64,000 bases of DNA, taken from positions 62,001 through 126,000 of the forward strand of contig JAJRSE010000012.1 of NCBI GenBank assembly GCA_024278955.1, given 5' to 3'. Below, piece after piece: positions 27,199-36,156 of the stretch. Position 1 is the stretch's first letter, and every line of letters starts with the position of its first letter. The position numbers and the translations under genes were made by a program. This DNA is from Planctomycetota bacterium. GTDB lineage: Bacteria; Planctomycetota; Planctomycetia; Pirellulales; Lacipirellulaceae. The notes under the pieces were generated by a model. That model ran no database searches. It was given only the letters and a program-made list of their open reading frames with translations, and was not told where the DNA came from.

Positions 27199-27778
27199 TT
27201 TCGTTCTCCGAGTCGTCAGGTTTTTCTCCGGAAGAGTCGCTTTCGTCAGATGCTTCGCCTTCGTCTTTCGAGGAGGCTAAGTTTTTTGGCAGCCAACGGA
27301 CGAGGCGGTATTTTACTGGTCCGAATCGTTTTTCTAGGTCTTGTTCGACCAATACTTCAACCGAAGTGAGGCTGCTGATTTTTGTGCGTTCGAGCGATAC
27401 CGAGTAAACCCAAGGCGTCGTGTCGTCGACTTCCAGTGACTCGCGAGATCGCTCGGAAAGTTCGGTTTTGCTAGAAATCATTTCGTCCATCAAGGTAATC
27501 GCGAGCATCTGGGCGCGGGTTTCGGCTTCGCTGTTCGATGCGCTGCGACCAGCGTAGCCAATTAACTCGCCAATCATTGCAACCGCGGCAGCCAGGATTG
27601 CGAGCGCGAGAATCACCTCCAAAAGTGTGAATGCAGAGCCACTTGGTCGACCCTCTCCGGTCTTTCGCCCTCTTTGAATAGCGAAAGAACGAGGGGTTCT
27701 TGCCGAAGGTTCAGCCGCGTGCCGATTTTTTGCGGTCAGTGCCATAGTGCCATAGTGCCTTAGTAAAAAGGCTTCCAT
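27191..27778 (-). CDS. gspI: minor pseudopilin GspI
   Basis: 195 residues; ATG 27745 (residue 12) is an equally likely start, and the upstream part contains a short GCCATAGT duplication. The leader of about 50 residues is long. Prepilin motif: SAFTLLEVILALAILAAAVA, with Ala at -1. ETRAQMLAITLMDEMIS matches the post-helix part of GspI. The C-terminus is acidic (SDSSGEKPDDSENEN). It lies 7 bases after gspH. Confidence 0.8.
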   Translation of the reverse strand: MEAFLLRHYGTMALTAKNRHAAEPSARTPRSFAIQRGRKTGEGRPSGSAFTLLEVILALAILAAAVAMIGELIGYAGRSASNSEAETRAQMLAITLMDEMISSKTELSERSRESLEVDDTTPWVYSVSLERTKISSLTSVEVLVEQDLEKRFGPVKYRLVRWLPKNLASSKDEGEASDESDSSGEKPDDSENENA

Positions 27779-27785
27779 CGAGGTT

Positions 27786-28496
27786 TCAACGGGACTCTTG
27801 CTGCTCGACCTCTTGGGAAGTTAACAGATCGCTGCTGCGTCCCGAGCCGGTTAAGGCACGTAAAGTGGCGCGCTGATAGCGATCGATATTGTTACGCAGC
27901 AGCAGACTCGCCTCGGAGGTGGTGCCGTCAGGGAAAAAAAGAATTGGGGCAGACCAATCCTCTGCCCCTTCGCTTGCTAGTGACGTGACTTTTCGCTCGC
28001 TCTCGGCGCCGGAGGCTGCTTGCTGGCCCTCCATGAATTGGACCGACTCGGCAAGCGAAGCTTTCAGACGCCACGGGTTCTCGTTTGAATCTTCCGACGG
28101 GTCGGGTAAATCGTTGGTCTCGACCAAATCGTCTTCCGACGGGTTCTCTTGACGTGCCTGATAACTTTCGTCGGCGTACCAGCGGTCGACCCGGTAGCGG
28201 TTGCTGTCTGGAGCGAAACGGAATTGATAGACTTGCCCGTCTTCGATTGCTCTGGTGCGAGCCTTGGCCCAGTCGGCCAAAACCTGGTCTGTTCCGCGTT
28301 GCAGTCGATAGGTAGCTAGCGTCCCTTCGAGTATCGGGGCAGAGAGGCTTCCTAAAACGACGAGCAGAATAAGCACAAGCAGAACCTCGACAAGCGTCAT
28401 GGCTGCCAAGGGGGCTGTTGTGCTCCGGCGATCTGTCAGATCGCGATTCTCGGTAAATTCCGATTCCGCATTCTGCATTCCGCATTCTGCATTCAT
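27786..28496 (-). CDS. gspH: minor pseudopilin GspH
   Basis: 236 residues. Prepilin motif: APLAAMTLVEVLLVLILLVV (Met at +1, Ala at -1). The rest, with RGTDQVLADWAKARTRAIEDG and VYQFRF, fits GspH. The first ten or so codons are made from a tandem GAATGCAGAATGCG repeat (28464-28498), so the leader arose from simple-repeat DNA; a start further in cannot be excluded. It lies three bases after gspG. Confidence 0.78.
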   Translation of the reverse strand: MNAECGMQNAESEFTENRDLTDRRSTTAPLAAMTLVEVLLVLILLVVLGSLSAPILEGTLATYRLQRGTDQVLADWAKARTRAIEDGQVYQFRFAPDSNRYRVDRWYADESYQARQENPSEDDLVETNDLPDPSEDSNENPWRLKASLAESVQFMEGQQAASGAESERKVTSLASEGAEDWSAPILFFPDGTTSEASLLLRNNIDRYQRATLRALTGSGRSSDLLTSQEVEQQESR

Positions 28497-28499
28497 AAT

Positions 28500-28940
28500 C
28501 TACTCTTCGTCTTCCCAGTTTCCGATGTCGTCTTCGGTGCCATCTTCGCCGTCGGGTCCGTAAGACCAAAGGTCGTAGCTATCTTCGTTTTTTTCGCCTT
28601 CGGCCAGGTATTGGTAAGGATTTCCCCATGGGTCGTCGCCGAGTTTTTTCATGTAAGGCGATCCCCATTTTTCTTCTTCGTCGGAATCGGTGGGGGGCTC
28701 CCAGAGGTCTTTGATTTCCTCAGGGTACTTGTTCAAGCTCAGTCGGTACCGGTTAATGGGTTCTTCAAGCAAACCGATTTGAACGGTTGTGGCTTGGACG
28801 TTGGCCTTGTCTTGCGTGCCTGTGAAAACGCTGGCAGCTAACGAGCCGAGGATTACGAGAATGATGAGCACCAGCAGCACTTCGATTAACGTAAAAGCTG
28901 TAGGGCGGGTTTTCGAGCGGAAGCGAGTACGTTCGCGCAT
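28500..28940 (-). CDS. gspG: major pseudopilin GspG
   Basis: 146 residues. Prepilin motif: RPTAFTLIEVLLVLIILVIL, with Ala rather than Gly at -1. The C-terminal GspG domain is clear: INRYRLSLNKYPEEIKDLW, DPWGNPYQYL and YDLWSYGPDGEDGTEDDIGNW, with the acidic loop that binds calcium in family members. It polymerises into the pseudopilus that pushes substrates through GspD. A 166-base gap separates it from gspF upstream. Confidence 0.93.
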   Translation of the reverse strand: MRERTRFRSKTRPTAFTLIEVLLVLIILVILGSLAASVFTGTQDKANVQATTVQIGLLEEPINRYRLSLNKYPEEIKDLWEPPTDSDEEEKWGSPYMKKLGDDPWGNPYQYLAEGEKNEDSYDLWSYGPDGEDGTEDDIGNWEDEE

Positions 28941-29106
28941 GGGAAGTAAGCTCCTTGTAACGAAATTCTAATTGGGGAGGGAAATTTTAGGTAGGAGGGT
29001 TGCCTGAGCTTTGCTCGGGCGGAGGGCTCTCATTGTAGCAGAAATTCTTCGGAACAGAAAATCTTGATTTGCATTTACCATTTCCCTCATTTACGCTTTT
29101 CCCCAT

Positions 29107-30309
29107 TTACATAGCCATGGCCGATTTTAGCATGGGCATGAGTAGGGCCACGACAATAACTAGTACCTGAGCGGCCATTACCAGCAGCATGACGGGCTCT
29201 ACTAGCCGAACAAGCATGTCGAGACGTCGCCAGGTTTGTCTTTCCAGTGTTTCGGCAATTTGGGTAAGCACGGTTTCGAGCGTATTGGATTGTTCTGCCA
29301 CGCCAATCATTTCGATGACATCCGAGGGGAAATGGCCGCTCGCTTGCAGCGGTGCTGCGAGAGACTCGCCGGCTGTGATGTTTTCTGCTGCGTCGTTGAT
29401 CGCTTTCGAGAGAACACGATTGCCGGTCGAGTCGGAACTGATTTTTAGCGCCAAGACGATGGGGACCCCTCCATGCAGCAAGGTTCCTAGGACCCGACAA
29501 AACCGCGATACGGCCAAGTTGCGGTAGATGGTCCCTGCCTGCGGAATACGCAGTCGAAGGCGGTCGAGGAACCAGCGTCCCGATTCGGTCGACAGTTGGG
29601 CTCTAAGTAACATTACAAGCCCGCCAATCGCGAGCGCAATTAGTAGTCCGTAGCTTGTTATGCTATCGCTGAGCCATAGGAGCCAGTCGGTAACCGCCGG
29701 CAGTTCGCCTTTTTCGCGTAGACGGCTAAAGAGCGACTCGAATTTGGGCACAAAGAAAATAATCAGGACGCTGACGATGATAACGCTAAATACAGAAAGA
29801 AAGATCGGGTAGGCCATCGCGCCCATCACGCGGCTTTTCATTTCTGCTTGTTGATCGGTGAATTTCGCGACGCGTTCGAGGGCTTCTTCCATAAATCCGC
29901 CCTCGCTACCGGCTCGCACAATGCTGATCGCTAGCTCGTCGAAGGCCTTGGGATGCCGAGCCATTCCCTCTGCAAGCGACTCGCCTTCGGTAATGCGGTT
30001 GTGCAAATCGTAAACGGTATGAGAAAGAGCCGGGTTGGTGGTTTGCTTTCCAATGACCTCTAAAGCACGCAATAGCGGCACGCCACTGCGTAGAAGGGCA
30101 GCCAGCTGGACGTAGAACTGGGCCATTGCCTGAGGTTTGACGTGTTGCGAAACATTTCGCTTCGATTGCCCGGTCGAAACATTGACTTCGATCGGAAAGA
30201 GTTGCTGGCCGGTGAGGGTCGCGATGGCTTCACGTTGCGAACCGGCTGAGACAACGCCTTCGACGCATTGTCCTCCAGAGTCTCTTGCGGTGTAGTTGTA
30301 GTCGGTCAT
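29107..30309 (-). CDS. gspF: type II secretion inner-membrane platform protein GspF
   Basis: 400 residues, standard length. Two T2SSF domains are visible: residues 65-190 (YVQLAALLRSGVPLLRALEV, GFMEEALERVAKF) and 265-395 (FCRVLGTLLHGGVPIVLALK). Membrane helices lie near 168-190, 220-240 and 370-395. It recruits GspE and rotates or supports the pseudopilus. It lies 243 bases after gspE; that gap shows no feature. Confidence 0.92.
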   Translation of the reverse strand: MTDYNYTARDSGGQCVEGVVSAGSQREAIATLTGQQLFPIEVNVSTGQSKRNVSQHVKPQAMAQFYVQLAALLRSGVPLLRALEVIGKQTTNPALSHTVYDLHNRITEGESLAEGMARHPKAFDELAISIVRAGSEGGFMEEALERVAKFTDQQAEMKSRVMGAMAYPIFLSVFSVIIVSVLIIFFVPKFESLFSRLREKGELPAVTDWLLWLSDSITSYGLLIALAIGGLVMLLRAQLSTESGRWFLDRLRLRIPQAGTIYRNLAVSRFCRVLGTLLHGGVPIVLALKISSDSTGNRVLSKAINDAAENITAGESLAAPLQASGHFPSDVIEMIGVAEQSNTLETVLTQIAETLERQTWRRLDMLVRLVEPVMLLVMAAQVLVIVVALLMPMLKSAMAM

Positions 30310-30552
30310 GTTGGCGATTTCGGATTTTTGATTGCGAAATTCGGATTGGTAGCAAATTGAATTTCCGGTTCTTCAGAAATTCAAGTGGGTAGTTAGCATC
30401 GAGATAATCCTCCGGGACAAAGTAGATGGATCCTCGATTTCATAAAAAATGGCAACTACATTTCCTGTGGAACCGAAATTCGAGACTGCCCTGCTAGCTA
30501 GAGAGCAGCATTTCCCTTGCCCCCAGCCCCCGTCTCTTTAGATCCTGCACAA

Positions 30553-32253
30553 TCAAACCTGATCTCCCTTGGTAACTCGTAGTACCTCTTCGACGGTGGT
30601 GATTCCGTCTAGAACTTTTTGCCAGGCATCTTGCCTAAGGGTGCGCATCCCGTCGGCCAGCGCCGCTTGGCGGATATCCCAGCTGCTTGCACGGTCGTGA
30701 GCCAACTGGCGCACTTTGTCGGTTGTTATGCAAAGCTCGAAAATACCTTGCCGGCCAGAGAATCCAAGCTCTTTGCATTCTCGGCAGCCTACGGCACGGT
30801 AAATTGGCTGACTTTGGGCTTGGTATTCTTCCCAAGGGAAATCCTTAGGCAAGTCGTCCTTAATCGGCTCGTAAGTCTCGCGGCATTCGCGACAGAGGGC
30901 GCGGACAAGACGCTGAGCAACGATTGCTTCGAGCGTACTGGCAACTAAAAACGGTTCGATGCCCATGTCAACCAATCGCGTGAAAGAGCTAGTCGCGTCG
31001 TTCGTGTGCAACGTGCTAAAAACTAAGTGACCGGTCAGCGAAGCTTGTATCGCGTTTTCTGCCGTCTCGTGGTCGCGAATCTCGCCGACCAGCACCACGT
31101 CGGGGTCATGACGCAAAATCGATCGCAACGACTGGGCGAATGTGAGGCCGATTTTTGCGTGGACTTGAATCTGGTTGATTCCTTCTAGCTGATACTCCAC
31201 CGGGTCTTCGGTGGTAATGATTTTTGTTTCTTCGCTTTTGATTTCCATTAAGGCGCTGTAGAGCGAAGTTGTTTTTCCCGACCCGGTAGGCCCGGTTACG
31301 AGCACGATGCCGTGTGGCAATCGAATTAGCTCGTCGAATTTTTTTTTGATACGCTCATCCATCCCAAGTTTTTCGAGCGAAAAATTCATGTTGCCTTTGT
31401 CCAACAAACGCATCACGATGCTCTCGCCGTGGAGCATGGGAATGACCGAAACTCGCACATCGACTTCGCGCCCATGGGCCTTGAGTTTGATCCGTCCATC
31501 TTGCGGTAGACGTTTTTCCGCGATATTTAGGCGGGCCATGATTTTGAGCCGACTAATGATTGCGGCTTGGAACTGGTTGATTTCTTGAGGTACCGGTTGA
31601 GCATGAAGAATGCCATCGATGCGATAGCGAATTTTTATGCCTGAGGGTTGCGACTCGATATGGACGTCGCTGGTTCGAGAATCAATTGCTTCGATAAGAA
31701 TTTGGTTGACCAGCGTGACGACCGAGGCTTCCTGGGCTTCTTCGTCGATAACTCCGTCTTCGTCGTCCAGGTCGCCGATGAGCTCGATGTCTTCCTCTTC
31801 CTCGCGCCGAGCGAGCAAACCCTCTATCGTTTCGCTGCCCACGCCCAGATGTGTGGTCACCTGGTTGGCAATTGCTTCCTTGGTTGCAAGCACAGGTTCG
31901 ACAGCCAGGCCCAGCTGGGCCCCGGCTTCGTCGAGGGAATAGAGATCCAGCGGATCGGAGGTTGCGATTATAATTGCGCCGTTGCGCCGAGAGACCGGGA
32001 ACAAGCCATGACGGTGAATCAACTTGGCAGGGAATCCCTCTAGCAGCGAAGTGTCGACCTCGGCAGACTCGAGGTCTATCAATTCAAGGCCGGTTTCCTC
32101 GCCCCAGGCGTGCAGCACCTCGGCTTCTTTGACCAGCCCCAACTCAATCGCAGCCTGATCGGTCCGTTGGCCGTTGGTCTGAGCTTCTTCAGCACGAGCA
32201 AGGCCTTTTTCGTCTATCAGGCCGTGTTTAATTAGAATCTGTCCCGAATCCAT
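30553..32253 (-). CDS. gspE: type II secretion ATPase GspE
   Basis: 566 residues. The N-terminal GSPII_E_N/MshEN-type domain covers residues 1-150 (ILIKHGLIDEKGLARAEEAQ). The ATPase domain has Walker A GPTGSGKTTSLYSAL, an Asp box, Walker B VVLVGEIRDHETAENAIQ and a His box TGHLVFSTLHTND. A tetra-Cys zinc module is present near 465-510 (CRECRETY and CRECKELGF). It powers pseudopilus assembly. It is the first gene of the minus-strand cluster; the promoter should lie in 32254-32626. Confidence 0.93.
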   Translation of the reverse strand: MDSGQILIKHGLIDEKGLARAEEAQTNGQRTDQAAIELGLVKEAEVLHAWGEETGLELIDLESAEVDTSLLEGFPAKLIHRHGLFPVSRRNGAIIIATSDPLDLYSLDEAGAQLGLAVEPVLATKEAIANQVTTHLGVGSETIEGLLARREEEEDIELIGDLDDEDGVIDEEAQEASVVTLVNQILIEAIDSRTSDVHIESQPSGIKIRYRIDGILHAQPVPQEINQFQAAIISRLKIMARLNIAEKRLPQDGRIKLKAHGREVDVRVSVIPMLHGESIVMRLLDKGNMNFSLEKLGMDERIKKKFDELIRLPHGIVLVTGPTGSGKTTSLYSALMEIKSEETKIITTEDPVEYQLEGINQIQVHAKIGLTFAQSLRSILRHDPDVVLVGEIRDHETAENAIQASLTGHLVFSTLHTNDATSSFTRLVDMGIEPFLVASTLEAIVAQRLVRALCRECRETYEPIKDDLPKDFPWEEYQAQSQPIYRAVGCRECKELGFSGRQGIFELCITTDKVRQLAHDRASSWDIRQAALADGMRTLRQDAWQKVLDGITTVEEVLRVTKGDQV

Positions 32254-32308
32254 GAGTTGGCCGGCGTTTTAGGAGGAAGGGTAGGGGGGATGGTGTCTGG
32301 GCGAACGA

Positions 32309-32412
32309 GTGCTTTGACAACTCTTAGAATTGGGGTGCTGGCTGACCGAAGTTGTTATCCAGTGGGTTGTTCTGGCAGCCAGCACCCCAATTTTTAGCTG
32401 AGACAAAGCACT
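32309..32412. repeat. 104-bp hairpin element upstream of gspE
   Basis: A 17-base arm (32328-32344, AATTGGGGTGCTGGCTG) is perfectly inverted at 32376-32392. The outer ends AGTGCTTTGAC (32309-32319) and CAAAGCACT (32404-32412) are also inverted. The whole is a MITE-like or REP-like palindrome between divergent gspE and the deaminase gene. TTTGACA in the left arm could also serve as a -35 box. Nothing else was seen in 32254-32626. Confidence 0.7.
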
Positions 32413-32626
32413 AGCAAGGCGTAAGCACTTCAGGAAAAATGAAATAGTATGTGGATTGCTCAAACCGCAGACAGACGGCTGCTCGTGGGTTGCTTAGAGC
32501 AACGCTCGGGCTGGTCTCGCTTATTATGGGTGGAACTAGCAGCGTCTGCAAATCGGTTTGTCAGTTCTTCGGGCAGCCAAAGATTCTCCAGTGCCCTAAT
32601 TTGGCTGGTTCTGCTAATCTAACGTC

Positions 32627-33115
32627 ATGTGTGCCCCTCCGACTATCGATCCAGAACAACTGATGCAACTTGCTATTGAGGCTTGCAATCAAGGGATTTC
32701 TCAAGGCCAAAGCCCTTTTGGCTGTGCGATCGCGTTGGGCGATCGGGTAGTGGCTAAGTCGCATAACACCGTGGTTCAGTCGACCGATATCACCGCCCAT
32801 GCCGAGGTGAACGCGATACGAGAGTCTTGCCAGACGATCGGAGACATCTTCCTGACCGGAGCGATCGTCGCCACGACCTGCGAACCATGCCCCATGTGTA
32901 TGGCCGCGCTTCACTGGGCTCGCGTCGAGACGGTTTACTACGGCGCAACGATCGCTGATGCCGAGGACGCAGGATTCAACGAACTCCAGCTTCCCGCAGC
33001 CGAGCTACTTCGGCTCGGCGGCAGCTCGGTAAATCTCGTCGGCGGCCTGCTAGCCGATCCCTGCCAAGAATTGTTCCGTCAATGGAAAGAAGGCCCTGAC
33101 GGCAAACCCTATTAA
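32627..33115 (+). CDS. nucleoside/guanine deaminase-like zinc enzyme
   Basis: 162 residues of the cytidine/deoxycytidylate deaminase superfamily. Zinc motif: HAEVNAIRESC (His ligand and proton-shuttle Glu) and CEPCPMCMAALHWAR (two Cys ligands). The following DAEDAGFNE stretch resembles Bacillus GuaD more than TadA, so guanine deamination to xanthine is the best guess; tRNA adenosine deaminase or cytosine deaminase are alternatives. It is first in the nucleoside island, 59 bases before the AMP nucleosidase gene. Confidence 0.82.
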   Translation: MCAPPTIDPEQLMQLAIEACNQGISQGQSPFGCAIALGDRVVAKSHNTVVQSTDITAHAEVNAIRESCQTIGDIFLTGAIVATTCEPCPMCMAALHWARVETVYYGATIADAEDAGFNELQLPAAELLRLGGSSVNLVGGLLADPCQELFRQWKEGPDGKPY

Positions 33116-33174
33116 CCGCGCAAAGCTTTTTTCTGACATCAACAATCAAACATCTCACATCCAATATTCCCTTC

Positions 33175-33948
33175 ATGGTTACAAAGCTCGAACTCACTCA
33201 AGATTGGCTGCCTCGCTACACCGGCATGCCGGTAGAAAAATTTGGTGACTACGTCTTGCTGACCAATTTCCGCACTTACGTCAGCCGGTTTGCCGATAAA
33301 TTTGGTTGCGATGTTTATGGCAAAGACCGTCCCATGCAGGCGGCAACCAATTCGGAGGGGCTGACGATCGTGAATTTCGGCATTGGCTCGCCCAACGCGG
33401 CAACGATCATGGATCTGCTGACTGCCTACCAACCCAAGGCAGTGCTTTTTCTTGGCAAGTGTGGTGGGTTAAAACGCTCGTCCGAAATTGGCAATTTCAT
33501 TTTGCCAATCGGTGCTGTTCGCGGAGAAGGCACTTCCGACGATTACTTGCCTCATATGGTGCCTGCGCTCCCTTCGTTCAAACTACACAAGTTTGTCTCC
33601 GGGAAATTGGTCGACCGGAATCTCGACTACCGTACCGGCGTGGTTTATACCACCAACCGTCGCGTCTGGGAGCATGACGAAGAATTCAAACAGAATCTGC
33701 GCAGTTACCGACCGATTGCGATCGACATGGAAGTGGCAACGATTTTCGTAGTGGGACACAAAAACCAAATCGCCCGAGGCGCATTGCTTTTAGTTTCCGA
33801 TTTACCGATGACCCCCGAAGGAATCAAAACCCAAGAAAGCGATGCCCAGGTAAGCCAGGAATGGTCGGAAGTTCACCTCGACATCGGCATTGAGTCGCTC
33901 ACCGAAATTGGCGAAAAGGGTGAAACCATCAAGCATTTTCAGTACTAG
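33175..33948 (+). CDS. amn: AMP nucleosidase-like protein
   Basis: 257 residues, corresponding to the phosphorylase-fold catalytic part of Amn without the extra N-terminal domain of the E. coli enzyme. Visible: LTIVNFGIGSPNAATIMDLL, VLFLGKCGGLK, GAVRGEGTSDDYLP and IAIDMEVATIFVVGH, the family's purine and ribose contact regions. The long form splits AMP to adenine and ribose-5-phosphate. This short form is common in Bacteroidetes and planctomycetes and its substrate is less certain. It probably shares a transcript with the deaminase. Confidence 0.83.
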   Translation: MVTKLELTQDWLPRYTGMPVEKFGDYVLLTNFRTYVSRFADKFGCDVYGKDRPMQAATNSEGLTIVNFGIGSPNAATIMDLLTAYQPKAVLFLGKCGGLKRSSEIGNFILPIGAVRGEGTSDDYLPHMVPALPSFKLHKFVSGKLVDRNLDYRTGVVYTTNRRVWEHDEEFKQNLRSYRPIAIDMEVATIFVVGHKNQIARGALLLVSDLPMTPEGIKTQESDAQVSQEWSEVHLDIGIESLTEIGEKGETIKHFQY

Positions 33949-33960
33949 CAAGGCCTACTT

Positions 33961-34032
33961 GAACCACGGAGGACGCGGAGGAAATATTCTGAGATTCAGG
34001 TTTCCTCAGTGCTCTCCGTGCCTCCGTAGTAA
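33961..34032. repeat. imperfect inverted repeat (CACGGAGG type)
   Basis: ACCACGGAGGACGCGGAGGAAA is followed after about 20 bases by TTTCCTCAGTGCTCTCCGTGCC and TCCGTAGT, an imperfect complement. It is a small intergenic palindrome of the type scattered in many environmental genomes. It lies 13 bases after the amn stop and could end its transcript. Confidence 0.55.
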
Positions 34033-34153
34033 ATCTTTCTTGCCGATTTTTCGATCGTCAAGCAGGTGGACACAAAGTTCTTGCTTTATCGCGTGATTTT
34101 CCGCTAGTATGGGTGGGCTTGGTGCCGCAGACTCCGTTACGGTAGGGGATCGG

Positions 34154-34909
34154 ATGGGACTTTCAAGAGAACTTTTCTTATTGCTTCGATTGCTAGTCGC
34201 GGTCGCTAGTGGATTGGCACCTCTAGCCGCAGAAGCTGTTTTTTTTGATTTACGAGGTGCTCAGGGACTTGCGTTGGATGAAGTCTTTTCTGGAAGCACG
34301 ACCGTCGGCGGAATTACTGCCACACTGACGGCCATCGCGGGGGAATTAAATCAATCGGGCGACGGCTTCGGGGTCAATTTCCTTCCAGGTAGCGGCGATG
34401 ACCCCGATGCGCTGGACGGCGACATATTCCCCGAGAGCATTACGATTACTTTTAATGTGAATGTTTTTCTCAACCAGATCCAGTTGTCGAAGCTCTCAGC
34501 CGGTGAAGAGGGGGCAATCACCATTGCGGGCGGTACTCCCATTTCGTTAGTAGACACCGGAGTAGGCGACGATGAATTTAATTTCAATTCAGCCAACTCG
34601 GTTCTGACTTCCGAGTCGATTGTCCTCTCCTGGGTTTCAGGCAACGGTTTTAGTTTCGACGATTTCACCGTTTCGCCCGCCTCGGCCTTAGCCGGCGACT
34701 TCGATGGGGATGGCGACCGCGACGGCGCCGACTTTCTCCTCTGGCAACGCGACTTGGCCGATGCGCCGAGTTTGGCTCTTTGGGAGGCGAATTACGGAAT
34801 GCCTGCGCCGCTTGCGGCTCTGCTTTCGGTGCCAGAACCAACAAGCCCGAGTCTAGTTTTCGCTTTACTCCTTGGCCTCGCCGTCGGTCGTAGGAGAAAG
34901 GCTCGATGA
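34154..34909 (+). CDS. PEP-CTERM protein with dockerin-like calcium motif
   Basis: About 251 residues from ATG 34154 (AGGGG five bases upstream); ATG 34109 is an alternative that would put 15 polar residues before the signal peptide. The signal peptide is [22 protein letters not shown]. The middle is a beta-rich domain without a recognised family. Residues near 195-215 read [20 protein letters not shown], a dockerin/EF-hand-like loop. The C-terminal VPEPTSP, hydrophobic helix and GRRRKAR form the sorting signal. Its stop overlaps the DUF1559 start by four bases (ATGA). Confidence 0.82.
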   Translation: MGLSRELFLLLRLLVAVASGLAPLAAEAVFFDLRGAQGLALDEVFSGSTTVGGITATLTAIAGELNQSGDGFGVNFLPGSGDDPDALDGDIFPESITITFNVNVFLNQIQLSKLSAGEEGAITIAGGTPISLVDTGVGDDEFNFNSANSVLTSESIVLSWVSGNGFSFDDFTVSPASALAGDFDGDGDRDGADFLLWQRDLADAPSLALWEANYGMPAPLAALLSVPEPTSPSLVFALLLGLAVGRRRKAR

Positions 34910-35973
34910 GGCCAGCAACTTATGAGGTACGCCTGCGCATTCGCGCATTTACGCTCGTCGAGCTGCTGGTCGTGATTGCAATTATCGGCATACTCATTGC
35001 TTTGTTATTGCCAGCAGTTCAGTCGGCGCGAGAAGCGGCCCGACGGATGCAGTGTCTTAATAACGTCAAGAATCTCACGCTTGCAGCGTTGAACTTTGAA
35101 TCGACGAATGGCTATTTTGCGCCCGCGGCACAGAGTCGATCGAACGATCCGGCCGACAGTAGTAAGCCGCCTCCATTGGCTCGACACAACGGCATCACAC
35201 TCCTATTGCCTTATTTTGAACAAGGCAACCGCTTCAAGACGATCGATTTGCAGTGGGATTGGAAGGCAATCAATGCCTATGCGAGCGAACCGAATACGAA
35301 ACAGAATGAAAAAAATACTTTCCAAGACTTAGGAGGCATTCTCATCTGCCCGTCGACGCCCGTGATTCAGGCAGAACGACATGCGACCGATTACATTGCG
35401 GCCGTGCAAGTTGTGATTACAGGCTATGGGAAGCATATTGGCCCCTTAATTTCTGCGGGCCTCGTGGATGGAAAAAATGGCATCCCAAACGGCGACCGTG
35501 CTTGGGACGGCATGTTGCAAAATGACCTTCTCGCTTATGACAAAAAAACCGGACTGGTGGATCTGGAAAAGACAGACCGTCGTCGCACCAAGGCCCGCCA
35601 TGTGCAGGATGGCCTCTCGAATACATGGATGTATTATGAGTCGGCCGGCAAACCGTTTATGTTTGGTGTCTACACAGACCCAGACGGCTTGACAACTACT
35701 TTCAACGGCGAAGATCGCTACAAAGAGAAGAGTTCACGATCGATCAACAACCGCTTTCGCTGGGCTGGCTCAAGTACTTGGATGTCGATCAACGACTTTT
35801 GCGGCACTTCGCAAATGATGAACTGCAATAACGTCAATCAGCCCTACAGCTTCCACCCCGGTGGAATCATCATCTCTTCTGCCGATGGGCGTGTTGCGTT
35901 TTATAACCAAGATATCGACCCGAATGTGCTTGTTGGCCATGTGACAATGGCTGGTAGTGAATTGCTGCCTTAA
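34906..35973 (+). CDS. DUF1559-family prepilin-like protein
   Basis: 355 residues. The type IV prepilin motif [20 protein letters not shown] has Ala before the cleavage site and Glu at +5; the helix continues through [21 protein letters not shown], the hallmark of this expanded planctomycete family. The large beta-rich domain ends with [20 protein letters not shown], the family's H-x(n)-DG C-terminal motif. The function is unknown; the proteins may assemble into pseudopilus-like structures or be surface displayed. It is translationally coupled to the preceding PEP-CTERM gene. A copy of its last 75 codons lies at 37541-37768. Confidence 0.92.
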   Translation: MRPATYEVRLRIRAFTLVELLVVIAIIGILIALLLPAVQSAREAARRMQCLNNVKNLTLAALNFESTNGYFAPAAQSRSNDPADSSKPPPLARHNGITLLLPYFEQGNRFKTIDLQWDWKAINAYASEPNTKQNEKNTFQDLGGILICPSTPVIQAERHATDYIAAVQVVITGYGKHIGPLISAGLVDGKNGIPNGDRAWDGMLQNDLLAYDKKTGLVDLEKTDRRRTKARHVQDGLSNTWMYYESAGKPFMFGVYTDPDGLTTTFNGEDRYKEKSSRSINNRFRWAGSSTWMSINDFCGTSQMMNCNNVNQPYSFHPGGIIISSADGRVAFYNQDIDPNVLVGHVTMAGSELLP

Positions 35974-36156
35974 TGGTGCTCTGTCTCTTTTATTTTTCGC
36001 TTGCTTAATCAAAAACGGCACTAGGAGACCGGCTGTGGCCTGCCTTTTCAAAACGAGATCCTTGTCTCAAAGGATATTTACAGTATATTGGCGACGGCGT
36101 GTTATGCTAATCACATTGCCAAGTAAACTAATGTAGAACTATTCTGGGGTAATCGT

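Noticed and set aside
33961-34032. Riboswitch after amn
   Set aside because: The inverted repeat has a simple stem only, lies downstream of amn, and resembles common dispersed repeats.
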